NCBI RefSeq assembly: GCF_017254845.1
Contig: NZ_JAFKCU010000002.1
Span: 682,001 to 746,000, forward strand
Length of the DNA stretch: 64,000 nt
Source of the DNA: Algoriphagus pacificus
Lineage (GTDB): Bacteria; Bacteroidota; Bacteroidia; Cytophagales; Cyclobacteriaceae
Direction of reading: 5' to 3'
In this document: piece after piece, positions 1 to 8,465 of the stretch
How positions within the stretch are numbered: the first letter of the stretch is position 1
Layout: every line of letters begins with the position of its first letter
Notes under the pieces: model-generated
Databases searched by the model: none
What the model was told of the DNA's origin: nothing
Seen by the model: only the letters and a program-made list of their open reading frames with translations
Made by a program: the position numbers and the translations under genes

Positions 1-871
1 GGCTACCATAGATTTCCAGCTCTTTAGATATTACTTGGTTCATTGGAACAGCTGCGTGTTTATGGTCCGCCAACATCAATCCAACTTGAATATGTTTGCC
101 CCTCTTCCTCAAATTCGCGATAGAATTGAAGCTGGTTTCAGCACTACCCAAAGCATCGATCGAAACATGAACTCCGCCTTTGCTAATTTCTCGAACTGCT
201 TCCACCACATTGGCTACTTTGGCAGCATTGATAGTAAATGATGCTCCGACTTGTTCAGCTAGCTTTAATTTGTTTTCATCAATATCAATCGCAATGATCT
301 GAGCACCCATAGCATTTGCAATCATAATTGCAGAAAGCCCAATCCCACCACATCCATGAATAGCGACCCATTGGCCGCCTGAGATTTTCCCTTGGTCCAC
401 CACTGCTCGAAAAGAAGTAGCGAATCGACAACCTAAACTGGCTGCTGTTTCCATGGTGATATCCTCTGGGACGGAAACGAGATTGATTTCTGCTCTTTCA
501 ATTGCGACGTATTGCGCAAAAGAACCCCAATGGGTAAATCCGGGTTGGAACTGGACGTCGCAAACCTGCTGGTTTCCTGAGGCACATTCCGGACATTTCC
601 CACAAGCACAGACAAAGGGAACAGTTACCCGATCTCCAACTTTCCAGTTTTTCACATCTTTGCCCACAGCTGCGATAATCCCGGCAAACTCATGTCCTGG
701 GACATGTGGAAGTTCAATATCATCATCATGCCCCATCCATCCATGCCAATCTGATCGACATAGCCCAGTCGCCTTGACTTCAATCACTACTCCATCTGGA
801 GATGGATTTGGATCTTGAACTTGAGTTATTTTGGGAGTTCCTTGAAAATTTTCGTAGAGTAGAGCCTTCAT
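1..871 (-). CDS. Zinc-dependent alcohol dehydrogenase, C-terminus cut by window edge
   Basis: Medium-chain zinc alcohol dehydrogenase, expected to oxidise an alcohol with NAD(P)+ in the cytosol. My own translation from the ATG at 871 gives 290 residues with no stop before base 1, so the last part lies outside the window. Catalytic zinc ligands are visible as C38, H60-E61 and C148. The structural zinc loop has C90, C93, C96 and C104 (CGKCPEC followed by C104). The Rossmann motif GCGGIG is at 173-178. The spacing fits the AdhP/Adh1-like group of about 340 residues, so roughly 50 residues are missing. It lies 28 bases downstream of marC on the same strand and may share its transcript. The substrate cannot be told from sequence. 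Confidence 0.9.
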   Translation of the reverse strand, partial: MKALLYENFQGTPKITQVQDPNPSPDGVVIEVKATGLCRSDWHGWMGHDDDIELPHVPGHEFAGIIAAVGKDVKNWKVGDRVTVPFVCACGKCPECASGNQQVCDVQFQPGFTHWGSFAQYVAIERAEINLVSVPEDITMETAASLGCRFATSFRAVVDQGKISGGQWVAIHGCGGIGLSAIMIANAMGAQIIAIDIDENKLKLAEQVGASFTINAAKVANVVEAVREISKGGVHVSIDALGSAETSFNSIANLRKRGKHIQVGLMLADHKHAAVPMNQVISKELEIYGS

Positions 872-899
872 AGAAAAGGAATTGAATTGTCTAATTTGA

Positions 900-1526
900 T
901 TAAAGTTCGAAAGCGACTTTGACCCCTTCGATGATCATACTGGTGCCAATGATGGCGATAATCAAACCCATGATTTTTCCGATTACGGTAATCACATTCT
1001 TACCTACTCGAAGCACCAATTTGTCACCCAACCGAAATGCCCAATGGGTCAAAATGCACATGATAGCAAAAACCAAAATGACGATTCCTATGTGGATATA
1101 ATTGCCGGAAGAAACAAAGTTCATGGCAGTTACGATGGTACCTGGACCAGCTAGAATGGGAATTGCAAGAGGGGAGATGGCAATGTTTTCATCAAATGCA
1201 GTTTCTTTCAAATGCTTGACGCTTGATTTTTTGGATTGCAGCATTTCAAACCCCACAAAGAAAATCAGAATACCTCCTGTGATTTTAAAAGCTGGTATGG
1301 TTATACCAAATAATTCAAAAATAAACTTGCCCAGAATCACGAATATGAACACGATCAGAAAAGCTACCGTTGTGGCCTTTTTACTGATTTTCCGTTTGGT
1401 TTCTTTATCTGCATCCTCTACCAAAGAAGAAAAGATAGGCACATTTGCAATCGGATTCATAATTGCGAAAAAGCCTGTAAAAACAGAAAGAGTAAAGGTT
1501 AGTAAGTCACTTGTCAAAGTTGACAT
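900..1526 (-). CDS. MarC family integral membrane protein
   Basis: A 208-residue inner-membrane protein of the MarC/UPF0056 family, whose transport role is still unsettled; early links to multiple antibiotic resistance were not upheld. About six hydrophobic segments are visible, spread from residue 10 to the C-terminus. The N-terminal hydrophobic stretch runs into [13 protein letters not shown], the family's conserved NP-containing loop, and AGPGTI marks the second conserved half. The ATG at 1526 is preferred over a TTG five codons upstream because the family begins right before the first helix. The gene is divergent from the MazG-like gene and precedes the alcohol dehydrogenase gene by 28 bases. 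Confidence 0.85.
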   Translation of the reverse strand: MSTLTSDLLTFTLSVFTGFFAIMNPIANVPIFSSLVEDADKETKRKISKKATTVAFLIVFIFVILGKFIFELFGITIPAFKITGGILIFFVGFEMLQSKKSSVKHLKETAFDENIAISPLAIPILAGPGTIVTAMNFVSSGNYIHIGIVILVFAIMCILTHWAFRLGDKLVLRVGKNVITVIGKIMGLIIAIIGTSMIIEGVKVAFEL

Positions 1527-1575
1527 GGGAGATTGGATCAATTTTAAGTAATAGAAGGCAAGATAAAAAAGCAGA

Positions 1576-1610
1576 TTTGTTTTCTACTGTTCACTAGCTT
1601 GGTACTTTTA
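1576..1610 (+). promoter_or_regulatory. Possible promoter for the MazG-like gene
   Basis: TTTG at 1576-1579 and TACTTTTA at 1603-1610 resemble the Bacteroidota -33 (TTTG) and -7 (TAnnTTTG) elements. The 23-base spacing is longer than the usual 19-21 and the last -7 base is A rather than G, so the call is weak. Confidence 0.3.
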
Positions 1611-1643
1611 TTATTCAGTTTCAAGAACACAAGAAAAAATCTG

Positions 1644-1982
1644 ATGAAAAAGGAAATTACACTCTCTGAAGCCCAAGAACAAGTAGATTACTGGATCAAA
1701 ACGGTAGGAGTGCGCTACTTCAATGAATTGACCAACATGACGATTTTGATGGAAGAAGTGGGGGAGTTGGCTCGGATAATGGCCAGAATCTACGGAGAAC
1801 AGTCCTTTAAGGAATCAGATAAAGGAAAAGATCTTGGGGATGAAATGGCTGATATTCTCTGGGTTTTGATGTGTCTTGCCAATCAGACTGGAGTGGATTT
1901 GACCGAAGCTTTGAGAAAGAACCTAGAAAAGAAAAATATCCGAGATATTGACAGGCATAAAAACAATGAGAAGTTGAAGTAA
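1644..1982 (+). CDS. MazG-like nucleotide pyrophosphohydrolase
   Basis: A 112-residue all-alpha NTP pyrophosphohydrolase that likely hydrolyses nucleoside triphosphates to monophosphate and PPi, cleaning the nucleotide pool. The family's metal-binding pattern is present: the acidic run in LMEEVGELARI at about residues 37-47, then LGDEMADILWVL at about 65-76. This is the ExxE...ExxD arrangement that binds Mg2+. The length matches single-domain MazG-like/DCTPP-type proteins rather than the two-domain E. coli MazG. The ATG at 1644 is chosen because the 15 codons before it, back to a TTG, overlap the promoter-like region and encode nothing conserved. It ends 8 bases from the convergent gene at 1990. 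Confidence 0.85.
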   Translation: MKKEITLSEAQEQVDYWIKTVGVRYFNELTNMTILMEEVGELARIMARIYGEQSFKESDKGKDLGDEMADILWVLMCLANQTGVDLTEALRKNLEKKNIRDIDRHKNNEKLK

Positions 1983-1989
1983 AAAGATT

Positions 1990-2463
1990 TTATTTCTTTT
2001 CATCGATTGCGATAGTAAAAGTTTGAGGCTGATTGTAAAGTTCGATTCCCATTAACTTCCAAGTTAGAAATCCATTTATTTGAAGTTGATTTTGAATTTC
2101 ACTCAGACCTGAAAGATTCCAATTTAATCCTGCAACAAAACCAGTTAATTGGGCTTGGGTGAATTGAGGCAAAAGTTGGTTAGTTTCTTTATCCCTTATG
2201 ATAGTTATGTCAAGGCGATGAGTTAATGTATTTTTTACCTCAAAGTGATCCATAATTGCAGGCAAGTCGTGACTCTTCTGATAAGTAAGCTCATTTTTTG
2301 AGTTACTTGTAAGGAGACTAACTAGACCAATAATGAATGCTACAGAATAGAGTCTCGTTTCGATTGGTTTATGACTCTTTCTTTTAAACAGAAGATTTGA
2401 GCCAATCCAAAGCCAGCCAAAAAACACAACTATATTCAGAACTCCCCAGAAAAGATATATCAT
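1990..2463 (-). CDS. Hypothetical membrane protein
   Basis: A 157-residue protein that I do not recognise. Two hydrophobic segments near the N-terminus (about residues 3-24 and 38-54) are separated by a basic linker containing KRKSHK. A soluble domain of about 100 residues follows, which would face one side of the inner membrane. That domain alternates hydrophobic and polar residues and has no obvious catalytic motif or cysteines. It starts at an ATG and lies 39 bases downstream of the sulfatase gene stop's far side, on the same strand as the sulfatase but upstream of neither its start nor its promoter. Lineage-restricted, I suspect, but this was not tested. Confidence 0.6.
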   Translation of the reverse strand: MIYLFWGVLNIVVFFGWLWIGSNLLFKRKSHKPIETRLYSVAFIIGLVSLLTSNSKNELTYQKSHDLPAIMDHFEVKNTLTHRLDITIIRDKETNQLLPQFTQAQLTGFVAGLNWNLSGLSEIQNQLQINGFLTWKLMGIELYNQPQTFTIAIDEKK

Positions 2464-2502
2464 AACTAAAAATTTATAGTAAGTTAAAAAATAAATTAAA
2501 AA

Positions 2503-3993
2503 TTAGTTATCACTTTTATTTTTTTCATACAATCCTGTGTTCCCTTTCTCTAGCAAAGGCATCAGGTTCGCTACAATTTCTGGGTTTTCTGCAGCGATAT
2601 TGATTGTCTCCAATGGGTCATTTTGATGATCGTAGAGTTCAATGGTAGGTCCTTGGTTTCGGAAGTATTTGGTCAGCCTGTAACGCTCATTTCTGACAGT
2701 AATTCCTTGTTTGAAATAGCCGTATGCTGTTTGATTTTCTGGTTTCACTTCCTGCTGAATTAAGGGCACCAAGCTTTCCCCATCCAATGTATAAGGGCTT
2801 TCTATACCTGTTAATTCTAGGATGGTTGGATAAATGTCTACTGATTCTACTATGCTATTTTCGATTCTGGCTTTTTCTTCTTTTCCTGGGATCTTAATGA
2901 TCAGAGCACTATTTAAAGCATTTTCAAACAAGGTATGCTTTCCCCAGACTTGCTGTTCACCCAAATGCCAACCATGATCTCCCCAAACAATCACTATCGT
3001 ATTTTCATCTAGATTTAAGGCCTTCAATTCAGCAAGCAGCAATCCAATTTGTGCATCTGAATAAGAAGCAGCAGCATAATAGGCATGCTTTATTTTTTTT
3101 GCATAAGCTTGGGAAGCCACTTTCTCTAGATCAGGATGTTCTTCTCCTAAGGCATATTGATTAAACTCGCCACTAGGCAAAAGACTGCTTTCTGAAACAT
3201 TCTTTGGCTTGGTTGGATTCAGTGCAGCAGGAATGCTTTCTTCGTCATACAGATCCCAATACTTTTTAGGAGATGTAAATGGAAGATGGGGCTTGAATAA
3301 GCCAACTCCCAGAAAAAATGGCTTGTCGCTGTCCTTTAATTCTTTCAGTTTAGCAATGGCAAGTTGTGTTGTCAAACCATCGGGATAACCTAAATCATCT
3401 ACCTCACCAGCTTCATAAGGCCTGACTTGTCTATTCATACTTTGACGGTTTTCACCATCAGCATAGGCAAAGAAGGCATTCCAGCCAGTTTTCCATTTTC
3501 CGGCATCGAAAAGAAGTTCGTCCCAGCTATATGGTAATTCTCTTTGATTTGAAACCTCCTCTTCATATTCATAGACATATCCATCGGCAGAGTGACTGAT
3601 TTTGCCAATTCCAACGGTGTGGTAGCCATTTCTTTTCAAGTGATGGATAAAGGTTTCCGGGATTTCATTTTCTGCTTTTTTCGGAAACTCATTTTGCATG
3701 ATGAGGTTGTTGAGTTCCACAGTTCTTCTAGGCCTAGTTCCGGTGAGCATAGCAGCCCTTGAAGCTCCACATGTGGGAACTTGCACGAAATGATTGGTAA
3801 AGCTGACAGCAGAGTTCGCTAGCTGGTCTAAATTTGGGGTTTGGATTTTCGTGTTTCCAAAATGACCCAATTCTGATCGAAGATCATCAACTGCAATAAA
3901 AAGGATGTTTGGTTTCTTAGTGGGTGTCTGGGCAAAGGAGCTTCCTGTAAAATAAAACAATAGAAAAATCGTGAAGGCTAAGATCCTATTCAT
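2503..3993 (-). CDS. Secreted family S1 sulfatase, iduronate-2-sulfatase-like
   Basis: A 496-residue sulfatase expected to hydrolyse a sulfate ester on a carbohydrate in the periplasm. A signal peptide covers residues 1-21, ending SSFAQ. Calcium ligands D36 and D37 lie in VDDLRS. The formylglycine site is PTCGASR with C75, of the C-x-A-x-R type, so activity depends on a formylglycine-generating enzyme that is not in the window. The distal metal site is WGDHGWHLGEQ. The spacing VQVPTCGASRAAMLTGTRP resembles the iduronate-2-sulfatase branch (S1_7) more than arylsulfatase A, but the substrate remains unproven. No polysaccharide-degrading neighbours lie close by, so it appears to be a stand-alone sulfatase. 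Confidence 0.88.
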   Translation of the reverse strand: MNRILAFTIFLLFYFTGSSFAQTPTKKPNILFIAVDDLRSELGHFGNTKIQTPNLDQLANSAVSFTNHFVQVPTCGASRAAMLTGTRPRRTVELNNLIMQNEFPKKAENEIPETFIHHLKRNGYHTVGIGKISHSADGYVYEYEEEVSNQRELPYSWDELLFDAGKWKTGWNAFFAYADGENRQSMNRQVRPYEAGEVDDLGYPDGLTTQLAIAKLKELKDSDKPFFLGVGLFKPHLPFTSPKKYWDLYDEESIPAALNPTKPKNVSESSLLPSGEFNQYALGEEHPDLEKVASQAYAKKIKHAYYAAASYSDAQIGLLLAELKALNLDENTIVIVWGDHGWHLGEQQVWGKHTLFENALNSALIIKIPGKEEKARIENSIVESVDIYPTILELTGIESPYTLDGESLVPLIQQEVKPENQTAYGYFKQGITVRNERYRLTKYFRNQGPTIELYDHQNDPLETINIAAENPEIVANLMPLLEKGNTGLYEKNKSDN

Positions 3994-4271
3994 GGGTTTA
4001 TTGCTTAGTTAAATTCGATTCAAGCATTAAAAATGCTCAATGTTTACTTTTCTAATGCCTGACTTTCAGGAGGAAAGAAAATTAAATTTAATGCAATTAT
4101 GGCTTTTTCAATACCAAACTTCATCTAAAGGCAAACAGAGTGAAAAATTCTTTATTTCCAGAAACAGAAAAAAATAGTGCTATGACCTGAACCCAAAAAG
4201 TATTGGTCGAACGGGTTTTGAAAAGAATGTTATTTAGACTAGCGGTCTATGGATATTGGTCTTTTAATGAA

Positions 4272-4982
4272 TTACACTTCCTTGCTCTTTAGAACTCCAT
4301 TTTCCACCTTTCCTATGATAGAAAACAAATCCAATGTAAGGCAGAAATCAATATCAGATTCAATGTTGTGATTTTGCAGTCTTTTTGCATGAGAGGCTTG
4401 AGAAAGAAATCCTTTCAAATCATGCCCTTCCTTTTCAAATAAGGCTTTCATTGCCAAAGCTCCATCCTCTGAGGCCTCATGACTTGATTCCAGACTTTTT
4501 ACCAAAGCTCCGGCGTAAAGAGAATCCTCGAGATTAAACATTCCCTTCCATCCAGCACAATGAATCAGCACATCTTTGTCTTTCCCTTGAAGGTATTGGA
4601 TCGTGGCACTGAGATTTGGAAAAGCTCCAATTAGAATTTCATCAGCTTCAGCAGATTTTGAAATGGCCAAGGTTCCATTAGTCGTGGTCATAGCTAATTT
4701 TCTCCCCTCGTATTTGCTATTTAGATAGGCCACTGGAGAATTTCCCATTTCAAAACCTGGAGCAGTCAATCCGTTTCTTTCTCCTGCTATCAAAAAATCC
4801 TGCTCTTTCATTGCCCTGCATTCTTCCAGATCTGCGAAAGTTCGGATTTCAGTGATTCCATTGGCCAATGCGGATATCATCGTGGAGGTGGCACGGAAAA
4901 TATCGACCACCACCACGATTTTACCTTTTAAAGAATGTAAATGGATTAACTCTGGGCTAAAGCAGATTTCTACTTTTCTCAT
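4272..4982 (-). CDS. comB: Probable 2-phosphosulfolactate phosphatase
   Basis: A 236-residue protein of the ComB family, which dephosphorylates 2-phosphosulfolactate to sulfolactate with Mg2+. Visible family hallmarks are VVDIFRATSTM near residue 26, AGERNG near 66, and the TTTNGT segment near residue 98. Length matches the family (about 230-240). It begins 6 bases after the gcvT stop on the same strand, so the two are probably co-transcribed. Family membership is clear, but no comA or comC homologue is in the window. The pathway served here (coenzyme M-like, sulfolactate, or cysteate for sulfonolipids) is therefore open. Confidence 0.82.
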   Translation of the reverse strand: MRKVEICFSPELIHLHSLKGKIVVVVDIFRATSTMISALANGITEIRTFADLEECRAMKEQDFLIAGERNGLTAPGFEMGNSPVAYLNSKYEGRKLAMTTTNGTLAISKSAEADEILIGAFPNLSATIQYLQGKDKDVLIHCAGWKGMFNLEDSLYAGALVKSLESSHEASEDGALAMKALFEKEGHDLKGFLSQASHAKRLQNHNIESDIDFCLTLDLFSIIGKVENGVLKSKEV

Positions 4983-4988
4983 GAAATT

Positions 4989-6083
4989 TTAGGATTTCAA
5001 AAGCGGTAGTTTTTCTACCTGAGCCTTTAAGTTTTTATTTCTTACCTGAATGAAGATTTCAGTTCCTGGTTTAGAAAACTCAGTTTTCACGTAGCCTAGA
5101 CCGATTCCTACTCCCATGCTTGGAGATTGAGTTCCTGAAGTTACCTCACCGATTACTTCGCCTGCAGCGTCCACAATAGGGTAGTGGCCTCTAGGGATAC
5201 CTCTCTCTTGCATGATAAAGCCAACTAATTTTCTGGAAACTCCAGCTTCTTTTTGGGCTTTCAGAGCTTCTGAATTGGTAAAGTCCTTGGTGAACTTGGT
5301 AATCCAACCCAAACCAGCTTCTAGTGGCGATGTAGTGTCTGTGATGTCATTTCCATAAAGGCAATACCCCATTTCTAATCTCAAGGTATCTCTTGCTCCC
5401 AAACCGATTGGCTTGATATCAAAGTCCTTTCCAGCTTCGAAAATTGCCTTCCAAACGTGTTCTGCATCTTCATTCTTCACATAGATTTCAAAGCCTCCAG
5501 CGCCAGTGTAACCAGTTCCGGAAATGATCACGTCTTTCACGCCTGCAAATTCACCTACGGTAAAATGATAGAATTTTACTTCCGAAAGATTTACCGGAGT
5601 TAAAGACTGAACGGCTTCGATTGCCTTTGGACCTTGCACAGCAAAAAGTGAAATCTCATCAGAGATATTAGTCAATTTAGCTCCCATGGTGTTGAACTTG
5701 TTCACCCAAGCCCAATCCTTATCGATATTGGAAGCATTCACCACCAACATGTATTTTTCATCAGAAAACTTGTAAACGATCAAATCATCAACGATTCCGC
5801 CAGTTTCATTTGGGAAGCAGGAATACTGAGCTTGGCCCTCTACTAGCTTAGATGCGTCGTTTGAAGTTACTTTTTGAATTAAGTTCAAAGCCTCTGGTCC
5901 TTCAACCATAAACTCTCCCATGTGGGATACATCAAAAACTCCAACTCCATTTCTGACACAGAGATGCTCTTCATTATCTGAACTGTAGCGAACCGGCATG
6001 TTGTATCCGGCAAAAGGCACCATTTTACCACCTAGGGCAGCGTGCAGGTCATTAAGTTGAATTTTTTTGATTTGCTCTTCCAT
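4989..6083 (-). CDS. gcvT: Aminomethyltransferase, glycine cleavage T protein
   Basis: The T protein of the glycine cleavage complex. It transfers the methylene group from the aminomethyl-lipoyl H protein to tetrahydrofolate and releases ammonia. The 364 residues match the bacterial length. Family motifs include the N-terminal [22 protein letters not shown] near residue 48, [11 protein letters not shown] near 192, and [17 protein letters not shown] near 230. The C-terminal GCV_T_C domain contains [11 protein letters not shown] and [11 protein letters not shown]. It is the first gene of a two-gene unit with comB. A -7 box lies 24 bases upstream. The genes for the P and H proteins are not in this window. 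Confidence 0.96.
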   Translation of the reverse strand: MEEQIKKIQLNDLHAALGGKMVPFAGYNMPVRYSSDNEEHLCVRNGVGVFDVSHMGEFMVEGPEALNLIQKVTSNDASKLVEGQAQYSCFPNETGGIVDDLIVYKFSDEKYMLVVNASNIDKDWAWVNKFNTMGAKLTNISDEISLFAVQGPKAIEAVQSLTPVNLSEVKFYHFTVGEFAGVKDVIISGTGYTGAGGFEIYVKNEDAEHVWKAIFEAGKDFDIKPIGLGARDTLRLEMGYCLYGNDITDTTSPLEAGLGWITKFTKDFTNSEALKAQKEAGVSRKLVGFIMQERGIPRGHYPIVDAAGEVIGEVTSGTQSPSMGVGIGLGYVKTEFSKPGTEIFIQVRNKNLKAQVEKLPLLKS

Positions 6084-6106
6084 ATTTGGGGTTAATTTTT
6101 CGTGGG

Positions 6107-6114
6107 CAAAGGTA
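6107..6114 (-). promoter_or_regulatory. -7 box of the gcvT-comB promoter
   Basis: On the minus strand the sequence is TACCTTTG, a full match to the Bacteroidota -7 consensus TAnnTTTG. It ends 24 bases before the gcvT ATG, which predicts a short leader of about 20 bases. No good -33 element was found. Confidence 0.55.
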
Positions 6115-6200
6115 AGGAATGAGGTGGATTTTGGAGAATTGAAGGATCAAAAAGTCAAGGTAGGATATAAAGTGCCTTAGATTGAACTAGCGAAAACAAA

Positions 6201-6226
6201 AAAAGACAGCTTTCGGGCTGTCTTTT
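6201..6226 (-). terminator. Intrinsic terminator after the iscA-like gene
   Basis: A perfect 10-bp inverted repeat, AAAAGACAGC (6201-6210) and GCTGTCTTTT (6217-6226), has a 6-base loop. On the minus strand the hairpin is followed by a T-rich run, as expected for termination of the upstream HesB/IscA gene that ends at 6247. Confidence 0.85.
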
Positions 6227-6246
6227 GTGAGTTCGTTAAATGGGTT

Positions 6247-6573
6247 TTAAATGGAGAAACTCTCACCACATCCGCATGTTCTTGAGGCATTTGGATTGAT
6301 AAATTGAAATCCTTTTCCATTTAATCCATCGGAAAATTCCAATGTTGTTCCAGCAAGATACAGCAAACTTTTTCTATCTACGATGATTTTCACACCTTTA
6401 TCTTCGAAAATATGGTCGGTTTCTACTGTATTGGCATCAAAACCAAGATCGTACATTAATCCTGAACAACCTCCGCCTTTTACCGAAACACGGATGTTTT
6501 CTCCCTCTGCACGTCCCTCTTCTTTTTTGAGTTCGAGGATTCGCTCTTTCGCTTTGTCAGAAACGATTATCAT
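6247..6573 (-). CDS. HesB/IscA family iron-sulfur carrier
   Basis: A 108-residue A-type carrier that accepts and delivers Fe-S clusters to apoproteins. The three conserved cysteines are visible: C36 in GGGCSGLMY and C100/C102 in the C-terminal TCGCG. Length and spacing match IscA/ErpA/SufA; the sequence does not decide between these names. It is transcribed alone, from a TATATTTG box upstream, and ends at a strong hairpin. The neighbouring gcvT encodes a non-Fe-S enzyme, so the adjacency is probably incidental. The methylmalonyl-CoA epimerase gene is divergent. Confidence 0.93.
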   Translation of the reverse strand: MIIVSDKAKERILELKKEEGRAEGENIRVSVKGGGCSGLMYDLGFDANTVETDHIFEDKGVKIIVDRKSLLYLAGTTLEFSDGLNGKGFQFINPNASRTCGCGESFSI

Positions 6574-6648
6574 ATCTTTATGCTTTTACTTTAAATTCAA
6601 TTATCAGGTCGAGATGGAAACATCTTTCCCTTGGAAATAATTCAACCA

Positions 6649-6656
6649 CAAATATA
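6649..6656 (-). promoter_or_regulatory. -7 box for the iscA-like gene
   Basis: The minus strand reads TATATTTG, a full match to TAnnTTTG, and lies 75 bases before the start codon at 6573. The matching -33 element would fall inside the divergent epimerase gene, where only TTCG is seen at a plausible distance. Confidence 0.45.
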
Positions 6657-6668
6657 AGAAATTTAAAA

Positions 6669-7127
6669 ATGAGGAAAATCGAACATATCGGGATAGCTGT
6701 GGCAGATTTAGAAAAATCCAATGCTCTTTTTGCCAGTTTGTTGGGTAAAGAGCATTTTAAGACGGAGATCGTGGATGGAGAAGGAGTGGAAACATCCTTT
6801 TTTCAAGTAGGACAGACCAAAGTTGAGCTATTACAAGCTATAAGACCCGATAGCCCTATTTCTAAATTTATTGAACGAAAGTCAGAAGGAGTGCATCATA
6901 TCGCTTTTGATGTGGAAGATATTCAGGCTGAGGTAGAAAGGCTGAAAAACGAAGGCTTCGAAATCTTGAATGAGACTCCAAAACTAGGTGCAGACAATAA
7001 ATTAGTGGTATTTTTGCATCCCAGAAGCACGAATGGGGTTTTGGTGGAATTGTGTCAGGAGATTTCAGAAGGCAGTCGCAGTAAGCAGTCGCAGAAAACA
7101 GTGAACAGTAAGCAGGGTAGGTTGTAA
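6669..7127 (+). CDS. mce: Methylmalonyl-CoA epimerase with repeat-derived C-terminal tail
   Basis: A vicinal-oxygen-chelate fold enzyme interconverting (S)- and (R)-methylmalonyl-CoA in propionyl-CoA/succinyl-CoA metabolism. Two beta-alpha-beta modules are visible. Expected metal ligands are H7 (KIEHIGIAV), Q47 or nearby (SFFQVGQTKVELL), H76 (GVHHIAFDV) and E126 in GVLVELCQ. The conserved core is complete by about residue 130. The last 20 residues (rich in S, K, Q and N) are encoded by a CAGTnnn-type short repeat that starts inside the gene. This tail is absent from usual family members and looks like read-through into an intergenic repeat. A divergent iscA-like gene lies upstream. Confidence 0.93.
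   Translation: MRKIEHIGIAVADLEKSNALFASLLGKEHFKTEIVDGEGVETSFFQVGQTKVELLQAIRPDSPISKFIERKSEGVHHIAFDVEDIQAEVERLKNEGFEILNETPKLGADNKLVVFLHPRSTNGVLVELCQEISEGSRSKQSQKTVNSKQGRL
7073..7119. repeat. CAGTnnn heptamer-like tandem repeat
   Basis: CAG occurs at 7073, 7079, 7086, 7092, 7099, 7106 and 7113, a spacing of 6, 7, 6, 7, 7 and 7 bases. Most units read CAGTCG, CAGTAAG or CAGTGAA. The array starts in the 3' end of mce and supplies its last codons. It resembles degenerate short-period intergenic repeats; no other copy was noticed in the window. Confidence 0.7.
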
Positions 7128-7287
7128 ACAATCGCAGACTTGTTATTCAGATTGTAATGGGCGATAATGTATGGACAGTTTGTTTGCCAGGTTTAGGTTC
7201 AGTCGGAGTTTATAAAGAAGCATTTAATAAAAAATCAATAAAGAATTAAACCGTTGCGACGTAGCGTGGTCGCGAGAGAAAAATATT

Positions 7288-8316
7288 ATGTCAGAAAAAA
7301 GAACAGAAATAAGTGATTTAGGTGAGTTTGGATTAATTGATCGACTCAGCAAAAAAGTAACAATTAAAAATTCTTCCAGTCTGAAAGGGATAGGGGATGA
7401 CGCGGCTGTCATTGATGCAGGCGATCATGTTAAAGTTATTTCCACAGATTTATTGATGGAAGGAGTTCATTTTGATCTTTCCTATGCACCACTTCCTCAC
7501 TTGGGATTTAAGGCTGTTGCGGTGAACGTTTCTGACATTGCAGCGATGAATGCAATACCTAAACAAATCACGGTAAGTATTGCACTTTCCAACCGATTTT
7601 CTTTAGAAGCGGTGGAGGCATTATACGAAGGAATTTATGCTGCATGTGATCATTATGGAGTGGACTTAATTGGGGGAGATACGACTGCTTCTAGGTCAGG
7701 TTTAGCCATCTCAATTACGGCGATCGGAGAGGCAAAAAAAGAGCAGATTTCTTACCGTTCTGGAGCCAAGGAAAATGACATTCTTTGCGTGACCGGAGAC
7801 CTTGGTGCCGCTCTTGTTGGACTGCAGATTTTAGAGCGGGAAAAACAGGTGTTTTTAGCTAATCCGGATATGAAGCCAGACTTGGAAAAGTACACTGTTG
7901 TAACCGGTAGACAACTAAGACCAGATGCCAGAATGGACATCGTTCATGAGCTCAGAGAACTAGGAGTTGTGCCAACTAGCATGATGGATATTTCGGATGG
8001 ATTGGCTTCTGAAATTTTCCATATCTGCAAGGCCTCTGGGGTAGGGGCAACCATCTACGAAGACAAACTTCCAATCGACAAACAGACCTTCGATACGGCA
8101 GTAGAGTTAAATCTTGATCCGATAACTTGTGTGTTGAATGGAGGCGAAGATTATGAACTTCTCTTTACAATAAGCCAGAATGATTTTGCCAAATTAGAGA
8201 AGCATCCGGACATCCATTTTATCGGTCATATCACCAAAGCTGAAGAAGGTAAATTCTTAGTGACGAAGAGTGGAACTGCTGTTCAGATCAAAGCCCAAGG
8301 ATGGAAGCATTTTTAG
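7288..8316 (+). CDS. thiL: Thiamine-monophosphate kinase
   Basis: ThiL phosphorylates thiamine monophosphate to thiamine diphosphate with ATP, the last step of TPP synthesis. The 342 residues match the family. Diagnostic motifs are GIGDDAAVID at residues 34-43, DLLMEGVHFD near 54, the GGDTTAS Mg-nucleotide loop near 131, and MDISDGLASE near 232. NGGEDYELLFT lies near residue 288. It begins about 160 bases after mce, with no TPP riboswitch visible in front, and it ends before a perfect 15-bp hairpin. Its substrate pool connects it with the TPP-riboswitch pnuT operon near 45 kb, though the two are not co-transcribed. Confidence 0.96.
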   Translation: MSEKRTEISDLGEFGLIDRLSKKVTIKNSSSLKGIGDDAAVIDAGDHVKVISTDLLMEGVHFDLSYAPLPHLGFKAVAVNVSDIAAMNAIPKQITVSIALSNRFSLEAVEALYEGIYAACDHYGVDLIGGDTTASRSGLAISITAIGEAKKEQISYRSGAKENDILCVTGDLGAALVGLQILEREKQVFLANPDMKPDLEKYTVVTGRQLRPDARMDIVHELRELGVVPTSMMDISDGLASEIFHICKASGVGATIYEDKLPIDKQTFDTAVELNLDPITCVLNGGEDYELLFTISQNDFAKLEKHPDIHFIGHITKAEEGKFLVTKSGTAVQIKAQGWKHF

Positions 8317-8411
8317 GGTACTTAAGTAATTTTAAAAATAAAAACTAAGTAGTGTAAGTAGTTAATGATGACTTAATATATGTAATCATAATTAACTGAA
8401 AGTCATAAAAT

Positions 8412-8448
8412 AAAAAAGCTTTACCTAAATTAAAGGTAAAGCTTTTTT
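8412..8448. terminator. Bidirectional intrinsic terminator between thiL and the 8466 gene
   Basis: A perfect 15-bp inverted repeat: A6 then GCTTTACCT (8412-8426) and its complement ending in T6 (8434-8448), with a 7-base loop. The A and T runs give a U-tract in either direction, serving both convergent genes. Confidence 0.9.
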
Positions 8449-8465
8449 TATGAGCATACTTAGGG

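Noticed and set aside
4055-4177. A 40-codon open frame upstream of the sulfatase gene
   Set aside because: Charged low-complexity content, no start signal and no recognisable motif; insufficient support for a gene.
7073-7119. The CAGTnnn repeats as a CRISPR array
   Set aside because: Units are only 6-7 bases with no spacers of 30 bases and no cas genes.
7157-7249. A 30-codon open frame between mce and thiL beginning with ATG
   Set aside because: No promoter, conserved motif or neighbour supports it; it directly abuts the short repeat and is short enough for chance.
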